From: Victivallis sp. Marseille-Q1083
Lineage (GTDB): Bacteria; Verrucomicrobiota; Lentisphaeria; Victivallales; Victivallaceae
Length of the DNA stretch: 64,000 nt
Direction of reading: 5' to 3'
Assembly: GCF_903645315.1 (NCBI RefSeq)
Contig: NZ_CAHJXL010000001.1
Coordinates: forward strand, 2,284,001-2,348,000
Of the stretch, positions 46,563-55,461 are shown piece after piece. The translations under genes were made by a program, and so were the position numbers. The notes under the pieces are model-generated. The model made no database searches. It saw only the letters and a list, made by a program, of their open reading frames with translations, and was not told where the DNA came from. The first letter of the stretch is position 1, and each line of letters starts with the position of its first letter.

Positions 46563-48227
46563 TTATTTGGATTGTTCCAACAGTAACGTCTTGGTCACCA
46601 GGTCGCAGACTTCGCTCGGTCCGAAATACTGGATCGGCCCCGGATAAACATAGCCGGTCTCCACCGCCCAGGCGTCGCGGTTGGCGGCGAAGAACTGGAA
46701 CGGCTTGCCGTCGAGTTCGACCAGCGCCTTGCGAATTACCGGTTTGTCTTCACCGTGGCGGCGTTCGATGTTCATCATCATCGTGATCGGAATGCCGCCG
46801 GCGACCCATTCCGAAGCCGGGCGGGTCGTGTTGCGGACCGAGGACATATAACCGGTTTTGCCGGCGCCGATCAGGGCGGCGGCCGTGTAACCGAGGCTGT
46901 AGCAGTAGTCGGCATCGTAGTTGGACGGCGCCGCGCAGCGGCCTTCATAGCCGAAGAAATGAACCTGCGGGCTGAATTTGCCGTTGTATTTGCCGGCGGC
47001 GGCCAGTTCCTGCAACCGGGTGCGGACCATTTCGGCCAGCATCTTTTCGGTTTCGATCAGCGACACCTGGACGTTGCCGTGCGGGTCGCGGTCGAGGCAG
47101 AGCTGCAGCTGAATGCCGCGCGGCAGCGTATTGAACACCGCCGCTTCGGCAGCATTGAGCTTGCCCTGGACGAAGGCGATTTTGCTGTCGGCGTCATTGA
47201 GTTTGCCGAACGCTTCCGCTTCGCGGGCCAGCAGGTCGTTGAGTTCGGCGATCAGCGCTTTCACTTCCGGTACGAATTCGATCAATCCTTCCGGGATCAG
47301 GGCGACGCCGAAATTGTCGCCGTTGGCGGCGCGTTTGGCGATGACTGCCGCCATCTGGTCGACGATGGCGCCGAGCGTCATCTTTTTGGCGGCGACCTCT
47401 TCGGAGATGATCGCGATGTTCGGTTGGGTCTGCAGCGCGCACTCCAGCGCGATGTGGGAGGCGGAACGGCCCATCAATTTGATGAAATGCCAGTATTTCT
47501 TGGCGGAATTGGCGTCACGGCCGATGTTGCCGATCAGTTCACTGTAAACCCGGCAGGCGGTATCGAAGCCGAAAGAGGTTTCGATCTGGTCGTTCTTGAG
47601 GTCGCCGTCGATGGTTTTCGGGCAGCCGATGACATTGATCGGCAGGTGGTTCTTTTTGAAATATTCCGCCAGCAGACAGGCGTTGGTATTGGAATCGTCG
47701 CCGCCGATGATGACCAGCGCCTGGATGCCGAGCGCCTGGCAGTTGGCAAAACCCTGCTTGAACTGTTCTTCCTTTTCCAGCTTGGTCCGGCCGGAACCGA
47801 TCATGTCGAAGCCGCCGGTATTGCGGTAATCGGCGATCAATTCCGAAGTCAGCTCCATATATTTGTTCTTGACCAGGCCGTCCGGACCGTTGAGGAAGCC
47901 GTACAGCTTGTTGGCCGGATTGAGCGATTTCAACCCATCGAACAAACCGGCGATGACGTTGTGTCCGCCGGGTGCCTGGCCGCCGGAAAGAATGACGCCG
48001 ACATTCATCGCCGGATATGCCTGGCTGTCGCCGCTGCCGGCCTCGAAAGTCAGGACCGGGCTGCCGAAGGTGGCGCTGAACAGCTTCTGAATTTTTTCCG
48101 CGTCGGCTACCGCCGTGGTCGGAGCGCCTTCCGCAACTTTCACTTTGGCGCCGTTGACCAGCGCCGGCGGCAGCTTCGGCGCGTAAGCGGCACGGGCTTT
48201 CTGCAGCGGGGAAATTTTGCTCATCAT
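46563..48227 (-). CDS. pfp: Diphosphate--fructose-6-phosphate 1-phosphotransferase (PPi-PFK)
   Basis: 554 residues from ATG 48227 (ATG 48224 next to it; AAGGA upstream). It phosphorylates fructose 6-phosphate with pyrophosphate, reversibly. The GGDDS motif (175-179) has Asp where ATP enzymes have Gly, and PKTIDGD (203-209) is the PPi form. The length and [20 protein letters not shown] match the long PFP clade also found in plants and spirochaetes. It is divergent from aldolase and upstream of gatC. Confidence 0.95.
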   Translation of the reverse strand: MMSKISPLQKARAAYAPKLPPALVNGAKVKVAEGAPTTAVADAEKIQKLFSATFGSPVLTFEAGSGDSQAYPAMNVGVILSGGQAPGGHNVIAGLFDGLKSLNPANKLYGFLNGPDGLVKNKYMELTSELIADYRNTGGFDMIGSGRTKLEKEEQFKQGFANCQALGIQALVIIGGDDSNTNACLLAEYFKKNHLPINVIGCPKTIDGDLKNDQIETSFGFDTACRVYSELIGNIGRDANSAKKYWHFIKLMGRSASHIALECALQTQPNIAIISEEVAAKKMTLGAIVDQMAAVIAKRAANGDNFGVALIPEGLIEFVPEVKALIAELNDLLAREAEAFGKLNDADSKIAFVQGKLNAAEAAVFNTLPRGIQLQLCLDRDPHGNVQVSLIETEKMLAEMVRTRLQELAAAGKYNGKFSPQVHFFGYEGRCAAPSNYDADYCYSLGYTAAALIGAGKTGYMSSVRNTTRPASEWVAGGIPITMMMNIERRHGEDKPVIRKALVELDGKPFQFFAANRDAWAVETGYVYPGPIQYFGPSEVCDLVTKTLLLEQSK

Positions 48228-48290
48228 CAAATCCTTTCCTGAATTTACCATACAATTGCTGTCTGAATGAAGTTGTCTTTTCAAATCAAT

Positions 48291-48319
48291 AAAATAGTTG
48301 TTTTGCGGAGTTTTATCAA
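48291..48319 (-). promoter_or_regulatory. Promoter of the PPi-PFK gene
   Basis: On the minus strand TTGATA (48314-48319), a 17-nt spacer and TATTTT (48291-48296) lie about 65 nt before the ATG. Confidence 0.65.
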
Positions 48320-48379
48320 GTTTAAAACTGTTTTTTCCCGGAAAACGCCGAAAAAAAAGGGCGCCCGCGGCTTTGAAAT

Positions 48380-48408
48380 TTGCAATTCGGCCGAAAAGCA
48401 AGTAAATT
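48380..48408 (+). promoter_or_regulatory. Promoter of the aldolase gene
   Basis: TTGCAA (48380-48385), a 17-nt spacer and TAAATT (48403-48408) stand about 70 nt before the ATG, back to back with the PPi-PFK promoter. Confidence 0.6.
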
Positions 48409-48479
48409 CTGTTATTTCACTATTCAAGTAGTTTGAATTGAGTCTTTCATAACCCAAACTTTTTCAAAGGAGTCGAAAA

Positions 48480-49466
48480 ATGGCTGTGAGCTATAAAGAT
48501 CTCGGTTTGGTCAACACGCGCGAGCTGTTCGCCAAAGCCGTGAAGGGCGGGTACGCGATCCCGGCCTACAACTTCAACAATATGGAGCAGCTCCAGGCGA
48601 TTATCCAGGCCTGTACCGAAACCCAGTCGCCGCTGATTCTGCAGGTTTCCAAGGGCGCCCGCGAATACGCCAACCAGACGCTGCTGCGTTACATGGCGCA
48701 GGGGGCGGTCGCTTATGCCAAGGAATTGGCCGACGCCGCCGGCCAGAAGCCGATTCCGATCGTGCTGCATCTCGACCACGGCCCGGACTTCGAAACCTGC
48801 AAGAGCTGTATTGATTTCGGTTTCTCCTCGGTGATGATCGACGGTTCCCATCTGCCGTACGAAGAGAACGTCAAGTTGACCAGGCGCGTCGTCGAGTATG
48901 CTCATCAGCATGACGTCACCGTTGAAGGCGAACTCGGCGTGCTCGCCGGCGTCGAAGACGACGTCAAGGCGGAAAAACATACCTATACCCAGCCGGAAGA
49001 GGTCGAAGACTTCGTCAAGCGCACCGGCGTGGACAGTCTGGCGATCGCCATCGGCACCTCCCACGGCGCTTACAAATTCAAGCCGGGCGACGATCCGAAA
49101 ATCCGTCTCGACATCCTCCATGAAATTGAAAAGCGCATTCCGGGTTTCCCGATCGTGCTGCATGGTTCTTCTTCGGTTCCGCAGGAGCTGGTCAAGATCA
49201 TCAATGAAAACGGCGGCAAGCTGAAAGATGCGATCGGCATCGGCGAAGATCAGTTGCGCGAAGCGGCCAAATCGGCGGTCTGCAAGATCAACATCGATTC
49301 CGACGGCCGTCTGGCGATGACGGCGGCGATCCGCAAAGTCTTCAACGAGAAGCCGGAAGAGTTCGACCCCCGCAAATATCTCGGCCCGGCCCGTACGGCG
49401 CTGAAGGAACTTTACAAGCACAAAAACATTGCGGTGCTCGGTTCGGCCGGCCACGCGCAGGATTGA
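48480..49466 (+). CDS. fba: Class II fructose-1,6-bisphosphate aldolase
   Basis: 328 residues. It splits fructose bisphosphate with Zn2+. Metal and active-site motifs: PIVLHLDHGPDFETCKSCID (HxDH), SVMIDGSHLPYEENV, VEGELGVLAGVEDD, AIAIGTSHGAYKF, and IVLHGSSSVP. AAAGGAG is 7 nt upstream. A strong terminator follows. It shares the divergent promoter region with the PPi-PFK. Confidence 0.97.
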   Translation: MAVSYKDLGLVNTRELFAKAVKGGYAIPAYNFNNMEQLQAIIQACTETQSPLILQVSKGAREYANQTLLRYMAQGAVAYAKELADAAGQKPIPIVLHLDHGPDFETCKSCIDFGFSSVMIDGSHLPYEENVKLTRRVVEYAHQHDVTVEGELGVLAGVEDDVKAEKHTYTQPEEVEDFVKRTGVDSLAIAIGTSHGAYKFKPGDDPKIRLDILHEIEKRIPGFPIVLHGSSSVPQELVKIINENGGKLKDAIGIGEDQLREAAKSAVCKINIDSDGRLAMTAAIRKVFNEKPEEFDPRKYLGPARTALKELYKHKNIAVLGSAGHAQD

Positions 49467-49481
49467 TGATTCTGTAAAGTG

Positions 49482-49513
49482 AAGCGCCCGTCATTGGCGG
49501 GCGCTTTTTTTTT
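49482..49513 (+). terminator. Terminator of the aldolase gene
   Basis: Stem AAGCGCCCG and CGGGCGCTT with a 7-nt loop, followed by a run of nine T (49505-49513). Confidence 0.93.
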
Positions 49514-49515
49514 AT

Positions 49516-49692
49516 TTACAGGTAAAATTCGGCCTGGCTGGAACTCTTGCCGAGTTTCCGCAACCGTTCCAGTTCCGGGCGCTTTTTATGCCGCTTCAAG
49601 TAAAAATAGAGTTTTTCCAGAATCCGGCCGGGATTGCCCGGCAGAACCGACATCAGCAGGCCGGCGGAAATCATCTGCCATCGTTTCTCCAT
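49516..49692 (-). CDS. Small basic protein of 58 residues, function unknown
   Basis: Read on the minus strand from ATG 49692 to TAA 49516. The product begins MEKRWQMISAGLLMSVLPGN and continues ILEKLYFYLKRHKKRPELER, ending AEFYL. It looks like an ordered protein: a short hydrophobic helix, a Pro-Gly-Asn-Pro turn, then a basic amphipathic helix. The upstream SD is moderate (AAGAAGCGGG). It fills the gap between the aldolase terminator and the GH20 gene. No family is recognised. Confidence 0.55.
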   Translation of the reverse strand: MEKRWQMISAGLLMSVLPGNPGRILEKLYFYLKRHKKRPELERLRKLGKSSSQAEFYL

Positions 49693-49775
49693 CCCGCTTC
49701 TTGAGTTTGGGGCGTTCGGAAAGATTGCCCCGGTCCCGGACTGAGCTGGGGGCGGGGCATTTTCAACCGTTGTAA

Positions 49776-52022
49776 TTATTTAGCGGCTTCGGTCGTTTCG
49801 ATTTCCTTGATGATCAGCCAATGTTCGTCCGGGGCGGTCACCCGGATGCGGATGGCTTTGACCGGTTGGTCGATCCGGTTTGCCGCCGCTTCGCCGTCGA
49901 CGAAGTCGGCGGCTTTGGTGAACGTCCTGCCGTCGGCGGACACTTCCAGCACCCCTTGGTGAAGGATGTCCCGGCCGTGGTCGCCGGTCGCGACCCGGAT
50001 GTTGTCCAGTTTTTTGGGCGTGTGCAGGACCGCCGTCAAATATTGACCGTCCTGCTGCGGTTCGCCGCTCCAGAAATAGGTGGCTTCATCGTAATCCCAG
50101 GCCGCTTCCGGTCCGTGATCCATGCCGTAAGGCTGAGTCATATTGGTCTCGAAATGGATTTGCGGCCGGTAAAGTTTTTTGCTGCTGACCGGAAACAGCG
50201 CGCCGTGGTTGCCGGTCAGACGGGCCTGCAGCGTTTTGCCGTCCTGCCAGGGAATCAGTTGGCCGTCCCGGGCCTGCAGCGAGGTCCAGCCCGGTTCTTC
50301 ATCGTTCAGCGTATAACGGATGGAGGCGCCGGGCAGTTCGGAGTGCAGGCGCACGCCCTCTTCGGCCGCTTCGAAAAAGACACGCGGCTGACGGGCCGGG
50401 AATTTCATCGCGCTGTAGCGTTCCAGCTGCGTGAGCATCCGGCGGGCGAAATCCGGCCAGTCGCGCACTTCCGCCGGACTCCAGACCGCTTCCGCCACTG
50501 CGGCGATCCGCGGGGCCAGCATATAGGCGGCATGGGCCGGCGTCGGCAGATTTTCCGCCCACAGGTTGCCTTGGCCGCCGAGCACGTAGTGCTGCTGTTC
50601 CGGCGTCAATTCCGGCGGCGTCGGCTGGAACTGATAAGTCTTCGACATCGGCAGCAGCGCGCCGCCGAACGGTTCGTTGCCGCTCTGGCGGTAGTCCAGG
50701 TAGACGTAACCGGTCGGCGACATCACCGTGTAGTGCCCGAGTTTGGCCGCTTCCACGCCGCCGTCCTGGCTGCGCCAGCTCATCACCACCGCTTTCGGCG
50801 GCAGGCCGCCTTCGAGAATTTCGTCCCAGCCGATCAGGGTGCGGCCTTTGGACTGCAGATAGTCGTTCATATGACGCGTCACGTAACTCTGCAGCGCTTC
50901 CCCGCTGGCCAGATTTTCCTGTTTCATCAGAGCCTGGCACTTCGGACAGTTCAGCCAGGCATCTTTCGGGCACTCGTCCCCGCCGATATGGACGTATCGG
51001 GAGGGAAAAATCTCCAGGACTTCATCGAAAACCTTTTCGAGAAACGGGAAGGTTTCCGGATTGCCGATGCAGTAGACGCCGCTCGACGGATTGCAGTTCA
51101 AATGCATCACCCGGGTCACCGCCGTCGAATGGCCGGGCAGGTCGATTTCCGGGACGATGGTGATATGGCGTTCCGCCGCATAAGCGACCAGCTCCCGGAG
51201 CTCCTGCTGGCTGTAGAAGCCGCCCGGCGCGCCGGAATAGGAGCCGCTGCTGCCTTCCTTGACCAGTTGCGGGAATGCCTTGATTTCCAGCCGCCAGGCC
51301 TGGTCATCGACCAGATGCAGTTGCAGAGTGTTGAGCTTGTGCGCCGCCATGAGGTCGATGAGCTGATAGAGATATTCCATCGGCATATAGTGACGGGCGA
51401 CATCCGCCATGCTGCCGCGCCATGGATAACGCGGCCGGTCGTCGATGGTCAGTTTCGGCAGGGCGACGGTTTCCGGCAGGGCCGGCGGCACGGAGTAAAG
51501 GCTGCGGCTCAAATCGCGGTGTTCCCAATTGTCGTCGAAACGCGGGCCGTCAAAGGAGCCGTAGGCCAGCCGCGGCGGCAGCAACTGCAGCAGTGTCTGC
51601 AGACCGTAGAACAATCCGGCCTCGTCGCCGGCAGTCACGCAAACGAGGTTCGGCTCAATCGTCAGTTGATAGCTTTCCCTGTCCAGTTGGTCGGCATCGG
51701 GCGGCAGCTCGGCCAGGCGGAATAGAATGCCGTCGGCCGATTCGGCCTTTACAGCCGCCTCGACCGGCAATGTCCAGTCGGCGGTTTCCTTCAGCCGCTC
51801 GGCGAACAGACGGGCGCATTTTTCCGCTGCCGCTCCGCCGGTGTAGTAGACAGTACAGTGGCTGCTCAGGTAAAATGGCCGGGCCTCAGCGTCGATCGCC
51901 AATTGGGCCGGCTGCGGAATCAGCGCCGGCGGGACCGGAGAGACGTTGCGGGCTTCGGCGGCGGAGACGGTCAGGAAGGCCGCCAACAGCAACAGTGAGG
52001 AGAAACGGCGATGGAAATTCAT
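49776..52022 (-). CDS. Secreted beta-N-acetylhexosaminidase, GH20
   Basis: 748 residues from ATG 52022 (AGGA 10 nt upstream), with a signal peptide ending around AEA (residue 24). A GH20b-like N-domain (about 30-170) precedes the catalytic barrel (about 195-545), with HLVDDQAWRLEIKAFPQL and the catalytic Asp349-Glu350 in YVHIGGDECPKDAW. A C-terminal discoidin-type sugar-binding domain (about 600-748) follows. It removes terminal GlcNAc or GalNAc from glycans, so mucin or glycosaminoglycan use is likely. Confidence 0.94.
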   Translation of the reverse strand: MNFHRRFSSLLLLAAFLTVSAAEARNVSPVPPALIPQPAQLAIDAEARPFYLSSHCTVYYTGGAAAEKCARLFAERLKETADWTLPVEAAVKAESADGILFRLAELPPDADQLDRESYQLTIEPNLVCVTAGDEAGLFYGLQTLLQLLPPRLAYGSFDGPRFDDNWEHRDLSRSLYSVPPALPETVALPKLTIDDRPRYPWRGSMADVARHYMPMEYLYQLIDLMAAHKLNTLQLHLVDDQAWRLEIKAFPQLVKEGSSGSYSGAPGGFYSQQELRELVAYAAERHITIVPEIDLPGHSTAVTRVMHLNCNPSSGVYCIGNPETFPFLEKVFDEVLEIFPSRYVHIGGDECPKDAWLNCPKCQALMKQENLASGEALQSYVTRHMNDYLQSKGRTLIGWDEILEGGLPPKAVVMSWRSQDGGVEAAKLGHYTVMSPTGYVYLDYRQSGNEPFGGALLPMSKTYQFQPTPPELTPEQQHYVLGGQGNLWAENLPTPAHAAYMLAPRIAAVAEAVWSPAEVRDWPDFARRMLTQLERYSAMKFPARQPRVFFEAAEEGVRLHSELPGASIRYTLNDEEPGWTSLQARDGQLIPWQDGKTLQARLTGNHGALFPVSSKKLYRPQIHFETNMTQPYGMDHGPEAAWDYDEATYFWSGEPQQDGQYLTAVLHTPKKLDNIRVATGDHGRDILHQGVLEVSADGRTFTKAADFVDGEAAANRIDQPVKAIRIRVTAPDEHWLIIKEIETTEAAK

Positions 52023-52098
52023 AATTTCGCTTTCCTGGTTTGGTGGTTGCCAATGATCTCGATGCGGGACCGACGATTCAATTTGGAACTCAATGTTT

Positions 52099-52127
52099 AT
52101 TATAGAATAAATTGTTGAAAAAGTCAA
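52099..52127 (-). promoter_or_regulatory. Consensus promoter of the GH20 gene
   Basis: On the minus strand TTGACT (52122-52127), exactly 17 nt, and TATAAT (52099-52104) lie about 75 nt before the ATG: one of the best sigma70 sites in the window. Confidence 0.85.
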
Positions 52128-52209
52128 CCCGTCGCCGATCGGAAAAAGCGAAATTGCCGGCCGGCAGCCGGCGACGCCAAGAAAATCGCAAAAAAAGTGT
52201 CTTTGGATT

Positions 52210-52238
52210 TTGACTAACGGCAGATTCGGCGTTAACTT
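52210..52238 (+). promoter_or_regulatory. Promoter of the hisS-adk-map-infA operon
   Basis: TTGACT (52210-52215), a 17-nt spacer and TAACTT (52233-52238), about 150 nt before hisS. The 364-nt hisS-GH20 spacer shows only these two divergent promoters. Confidence 0.7.
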
Positions 52239-52386
52239 ATTTATCTAATTGGATTTAAATTGTTCATCGGCTGTTGAAAGAGGATTGCGCCGGCAAAGTG
52301 CGGTGGCGATCGCCCTGATTCATTGCGCCAGGCGGCGCAATTTTGTTTTTAAAACGGCCGTTGCGGAAATGATTTGAGGTAATGAG

Positions 52387-53646
52387 ATGGCAAAATTTTC
52401 TCCGCCGCCGGGAACTGCGGATATCTTTCCGGCCGAGACCGTTCAATGGCTGGAACTGGAAAATACCGCCCGGAAAGTGTTCGCTTCCTATGGGTATGGC
52501 GAACTGCGGACGCCGGTTTTCGAATATACCGAAGTTTTCCAGCGCGGGCTCGGCAACGAGACCGAAGTGGTGCGCAAGGAGATGTATACTTTCGAGGACC
52601 GCGGCGGCCGCAGCCTGACCTTGCGGCCGGAAGGAACCGCCGGGGTGATGCGCGCTTTGCTGAACACCGATGTGCTCAATGGCACTGAGCAGCGGGTTTT
52701 TTATATGGGGCCGATGTTCCGCGGCGAACGTCCGGCCGCCGGCCGCCGCCGGCAGTTCCATCAAGTCGGCGTGGAAAATGTCGGGCGGGTGGCGCCGGAG
52801 TTGGATGCCGAAAACATCGCCATGCTGATGGATTATCTGGCGCGGATCAAAATCACCGGCGCTGAACTGCGGATCAATACGCGCGGCATCCAAAGCGATC
52901 GCGGCCCGGCCGGCGAGGCGCTGCGGCGGTATTTTTCACAGCATATCGATTCGATGTGCGAGGATTGCAGGCAGCGGCTCCACAACAATATCTGGCGGAT
53001 TCTCGACTGCAAACAGGAAAATTGCCGCCGGATCATTGCCGGGGCGCCGAGTTATCTGGAATTTTTCAGCGCCGATTCGCGGCGCTATTTCGATACCGTC
53101 TGCCGGACGCTGGACGCATTGCAGGTCGCCTATGTGATCGATCCGTTGCTGGTGCGCGGTTTGGATTACTATGTGCATACCGTCTTTGAAATCGTCCATT
53201 CCGGTCTCGGCGCCCAGACGGCGATCGCCGGCGGCGGCCGCTATGAACTGTTGCTGCCGGAGCAGTCGCGGCCGATGGTCGGCGTCGGTTTTGCCGCCGG
53301 GATGGAACGGCTGCTGCTGGTGCGGGAAGCTCTGGCGGTGGCGCCGGCGGCACCGCCGGCCGCGGCGATCTACCTGGTCGGTCTTGGCGAAGCGCCGCGG
53401 CTGGCGAACATGAAATTGGCGGCGGAGCTGCGCCGGGCCGGTTTCACCGTACTGACCGAAGTGGAGAATAAATCGATGAAATCGCAGATGCGGACCGCCA
53501 ACCGGCTCAACGCCGCCTTCGCGGTCATCCGCGGCGAAGACGAGCTGTCCCGCGGGGCGGTGATTTGCCGCGACCTGGCTTCTTCCGAACAGCGGGAACT
53601 GCCGGAAGCGGAAGTGGCGGCCTATCTGCGACAGGCAGCAAAATGA
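52387..53646 (+). CDS. hisS: Histidine--tRNA ligase
   Basis: 419 residues. Class II motifs: PPPGTADIFPAETVQWLELE, LRPEGTAGVMRALLN (motif 2 region), the HisA motif LVRGLDYYVHTVFEIV, and GGGRYELLL with VGFAAGMERLLLV as motif 3. The C-terminal anticodon domain ends the protein. GAGG is 7 nt upstream. It is first in an operon with adk. Confidence 0.97.
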   Translation: MAKFSPPPGTADIFPAETVQWLELENTARKVFASYGYGELRTPVFEYTEVFQRGLGNETEVVRKEMYTFEDRGGRSLTLRPEGTAGVMRALLNTDVLNGTEQRVFYMGPMFRGERPAAGRRRQFHQVGVENVGRVAPELDAENIAMLMDYLARIKITGAELRINTRGIQSDRGPAGEALRRYFSQHIDSMCEDCRQRLHNNIWRILDCKQENCRRIIAGAPSYLEFFSADSRRYFDTVCRTLDALQVAYVIDPLLVRGLDYYVHTVFEIVHSGLGAQTAIAGGGRYELLLPEQSRPMVGVGFAAGMERLLLVREALAVAPAAPPAAAIYLVGLGEAPRLANMKLAAELRRAGFTVLTEVENKSMKSQMRTANRLNAAFAVIRGEDELSRGAVICRDLASSEQRELPEAEVAAYLRQAAK

Positions 53647-53692
53647 CAATACAACGTTACCGTTTTGTGGAACAATGGAAGGAAACAATGGT

Positions 53693-54343
53693 ATGATCAG
53701 TAAACGGAATTTGATTTTCATCGGCGCGCCGGGCGCCGGCAAAGGCACCTTTTCGGCGCTGCTGACCAGGGAGTATCCGCTGGCGCATATTTCCACCGGC
53801 GATATTTTGCGCGGGGAAATCAAACGCGATACCGAATTGGGCCGCCAGGCCGCCGGGCTGATGAAGGAAGGCAAGCTGGTGCCCGATCAGGTTGTCGCCG
53901 GCATGGTCCGCAACCGCCTGACTGAGAAGGATTGCGAATACGGTTTCATTCTCGACGGTTTCCCGCGGACGATCGGCCAGGCTGAACTGCTGGAAGAGGC
54001 GTTGAAATCGCTGGCGCGGAAATTGGATGCGGTAGTCTACTTCAAAGTGGATGACGACATTATCCTGCAGCGGCTGACCGCGCGGATTTCCTGCAAGAAT
54101 TGCGGGGAAATCTACAACAAACTGTTCCTGCCGCCGAAACAGGACGGCGTGTGCGACAAGTGCGGCGGCGAACTGTTCCAGCGGCCGGATGACTCGCTGG
54201 AAACCGCCACGGAGCGTTTGAAGGTGTTCTATGCCAATACGCAGCCGCTGATCGATTATTATGCCGCCAAAGGTCTGTTGCTCACCATCACCGAGTTGGA
54301 AATGAACGCGGCGCTGGCCCAGCTCAAAGCGGGACTGGCCTGA
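53693..54343 (+). CDS. adk: Adenylate kinase with zinc-type LID
   Basis: 216 residues from ATG 53693 (AAGGA 9 nt upstream). The P-loop GAPGAGKGTFSALL, STGDILRGEI and ILDGFPRTIGQAE are as expected. The LID domain carries four Cys (CKNCGEIYNK and CDKCGGELFQR), a structural zinc site as in Gram-positive enzymes. It balances AMP, ADP and ATP. map follows 2 nt later. Confidence 0.97.
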   Translation: MISKRNLIFIGAPGAGKGTFSALLTREYPLAHISTGDILRGEIKRDTELGRQAAGLMKEGKLVPDQVVAGMVRNRLTEKDCEYGFILDGFPRTIGQAELLEEALKSLARKLDAVVYFKVDDDIILQRLTARISCKNCGEIYNKLFLPPKQDGVCDKCGGELFQRPDDSLETATERLKVFYANTQPLIDYYAAKGLLLTITELEMNAALAQLKAGLA

Positions 54344-54345
54344 TT

Positions 54346-55122
54346 ATGCCCCCGCGCAAGGATTACATCATCCATACTCCGGAGGAAATTGTCCGCATCC
54401 GCCGTGCGGCGGCGCTGACGGCCGGAGTGCGGGACGAATTGGCCAGGCTGACTCGTCCCGGGATGTCCACGTTGGAATTGGATGAACTGGCCGGTTCGCT
54501 GATCGCCCAAACCGGCGGCCGCAGCGCCTTTCTCGGCTATCACGGTTTTCCGGGGAATATCTGCATCTCCGTCAACGATGTCGTCGTTCACGGCATCGGC
54601 CGGGCAGACCTGATTTTGTCCGAGCAGGATATTGTCAGCATCGATATCGGCGTCGAAATCGACGGCGCCTGCGGGGATACCGCGCTTACCTTTGCTCTCA
54701 ACGACAAACCGCCGGCCGATACGGTCCGGCTGTTGGAAAATACCCGTGCCGCTTTGATGAGCGGCATCAGGGCGGCAGTGTCCGGCAATTGCATCCGGGA
54801 CATCAGCCGCGCGGTTGCCCAGGTGGCCAGACATGCCAGGCTCGGCGTGGTCGAAGATTACGTCGGCCACGGCTGCGGGATCAGGCTGCACGAACCGCCG
54901 GAAGTGCCGAATTTCGACAACGGCTACCGCGGCCCGCGGCTGGTGCCGGGGATGGTGCTGGCGATTGAGCCGATGTTCAACCTCGGTTCCCGCCGGGTCT
55001 ACACCGAACCGGATCAGTGGACGGTGCGTACCGTCGACCGGAGTTTGTCGGCCCATTTCGAGCATCAGGTATTAATTACAGAACAAGAACCGGAGATTCT
55101 AACGTGGCCAAAGACGATGTAA
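54346..55122 (+). CDS. map: Methionine aminopeptidase, type I
   Basis: 258 residues. It removes the first Met of new proteins. The metal ligands are in [20 protein letters not shown] (two Asp), [19 protein letters not shown] (His), AIEPMF (Glu) and FEHQVLITE (Glu). adk-map-infA is a widespread order. It overlaps infA by 19 nt. Confidence 0.97.
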   Translation: MPPRKDYIIHTPEEIVRIRRAAALTAGVRDELARLTRPGMSTLELDELAGSLIAQTGGRSAFLGYHGFPGNICISVNDVVVHGIGRADLILSEQDIVSIDIGVEIDGACGDTALTFALNDKPPADTVRLLENTRAALMSGIRAAVSGNCIRDISRAVAQVARHARLGVVEDYVGHGCGIRLHEPPEVPNFDNGYRGPRLVPGMVLAIEPMFNLGSRRVYTEPDQWTVRTVDRSLSAHFEHQVLITEQEPEILTWPKTM

Positions 55123-55322
55123 TCAGAGTGGATGGGGTGGTCAAGGAGCTGCTGCCCAATACCATGTTCAAAGTGGCGTTGCCCAGCGGACATGTGATCA
55201 ATGCTCATATCAGTGGAAAAATGCGGTTGAATTTCATCCGCATCCTTCCGGGAGACAATGTAACTTTGGAGATGTCGCCTTACGACTTGACCAAGGGGCG
55301 CATTGTGTTTCGCAAGAAGTGA
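55104..55322 (+). CDS. infA: Translation initiation factor IF-1
   Basis: 72 residues, exactly the family length, from GTG 55104 (GGAG 8 nt upstream). [20 protein letters not shown] and [20 protein letters not shown] form the S1-like OB fold. IF-1 blocks the A site during initiation. It starts inside map and ends before a terminator. Confidence 0.96.
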   Translation: MAKDDVIRVDGVVKELLPNTMFKVALPSGHVINAHISGKMRLNFIRILPGDNVTLEMSPYDLTKGRIVFRKK

Positions 55323-55373
55323 CCGGCTCAAAATAACGTCTGCCGGGTCGAACCGGGTGGCGTTTCTGGATGG

Positions 55374-55415
55374 CACCGGCCTCTTCTTGAACGAAGAGGC
55401 CGGGTGCTGTTTTTT
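55374..55415 (+). terminator. Terminator of the hisS-infA operon
   Basis: Arms CACCGGCCTCTTC and GAAGAGGCCGGGTG around a 6-nt loop, followed by CTG and TTTTTT. Confidence 0.9.
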
Positions 55416-55461
55416 GAAAGACAATCCAAATAGAAAGTTTAAGGAAAACAGGAAGCGGAAA

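Noticed and set aside
55303-55461. N-terminal extension of acetate kinase
   Set aside because: The frame is open, but it passes through the intrinsic terminator. The SD and family start both point to ATG 55462.
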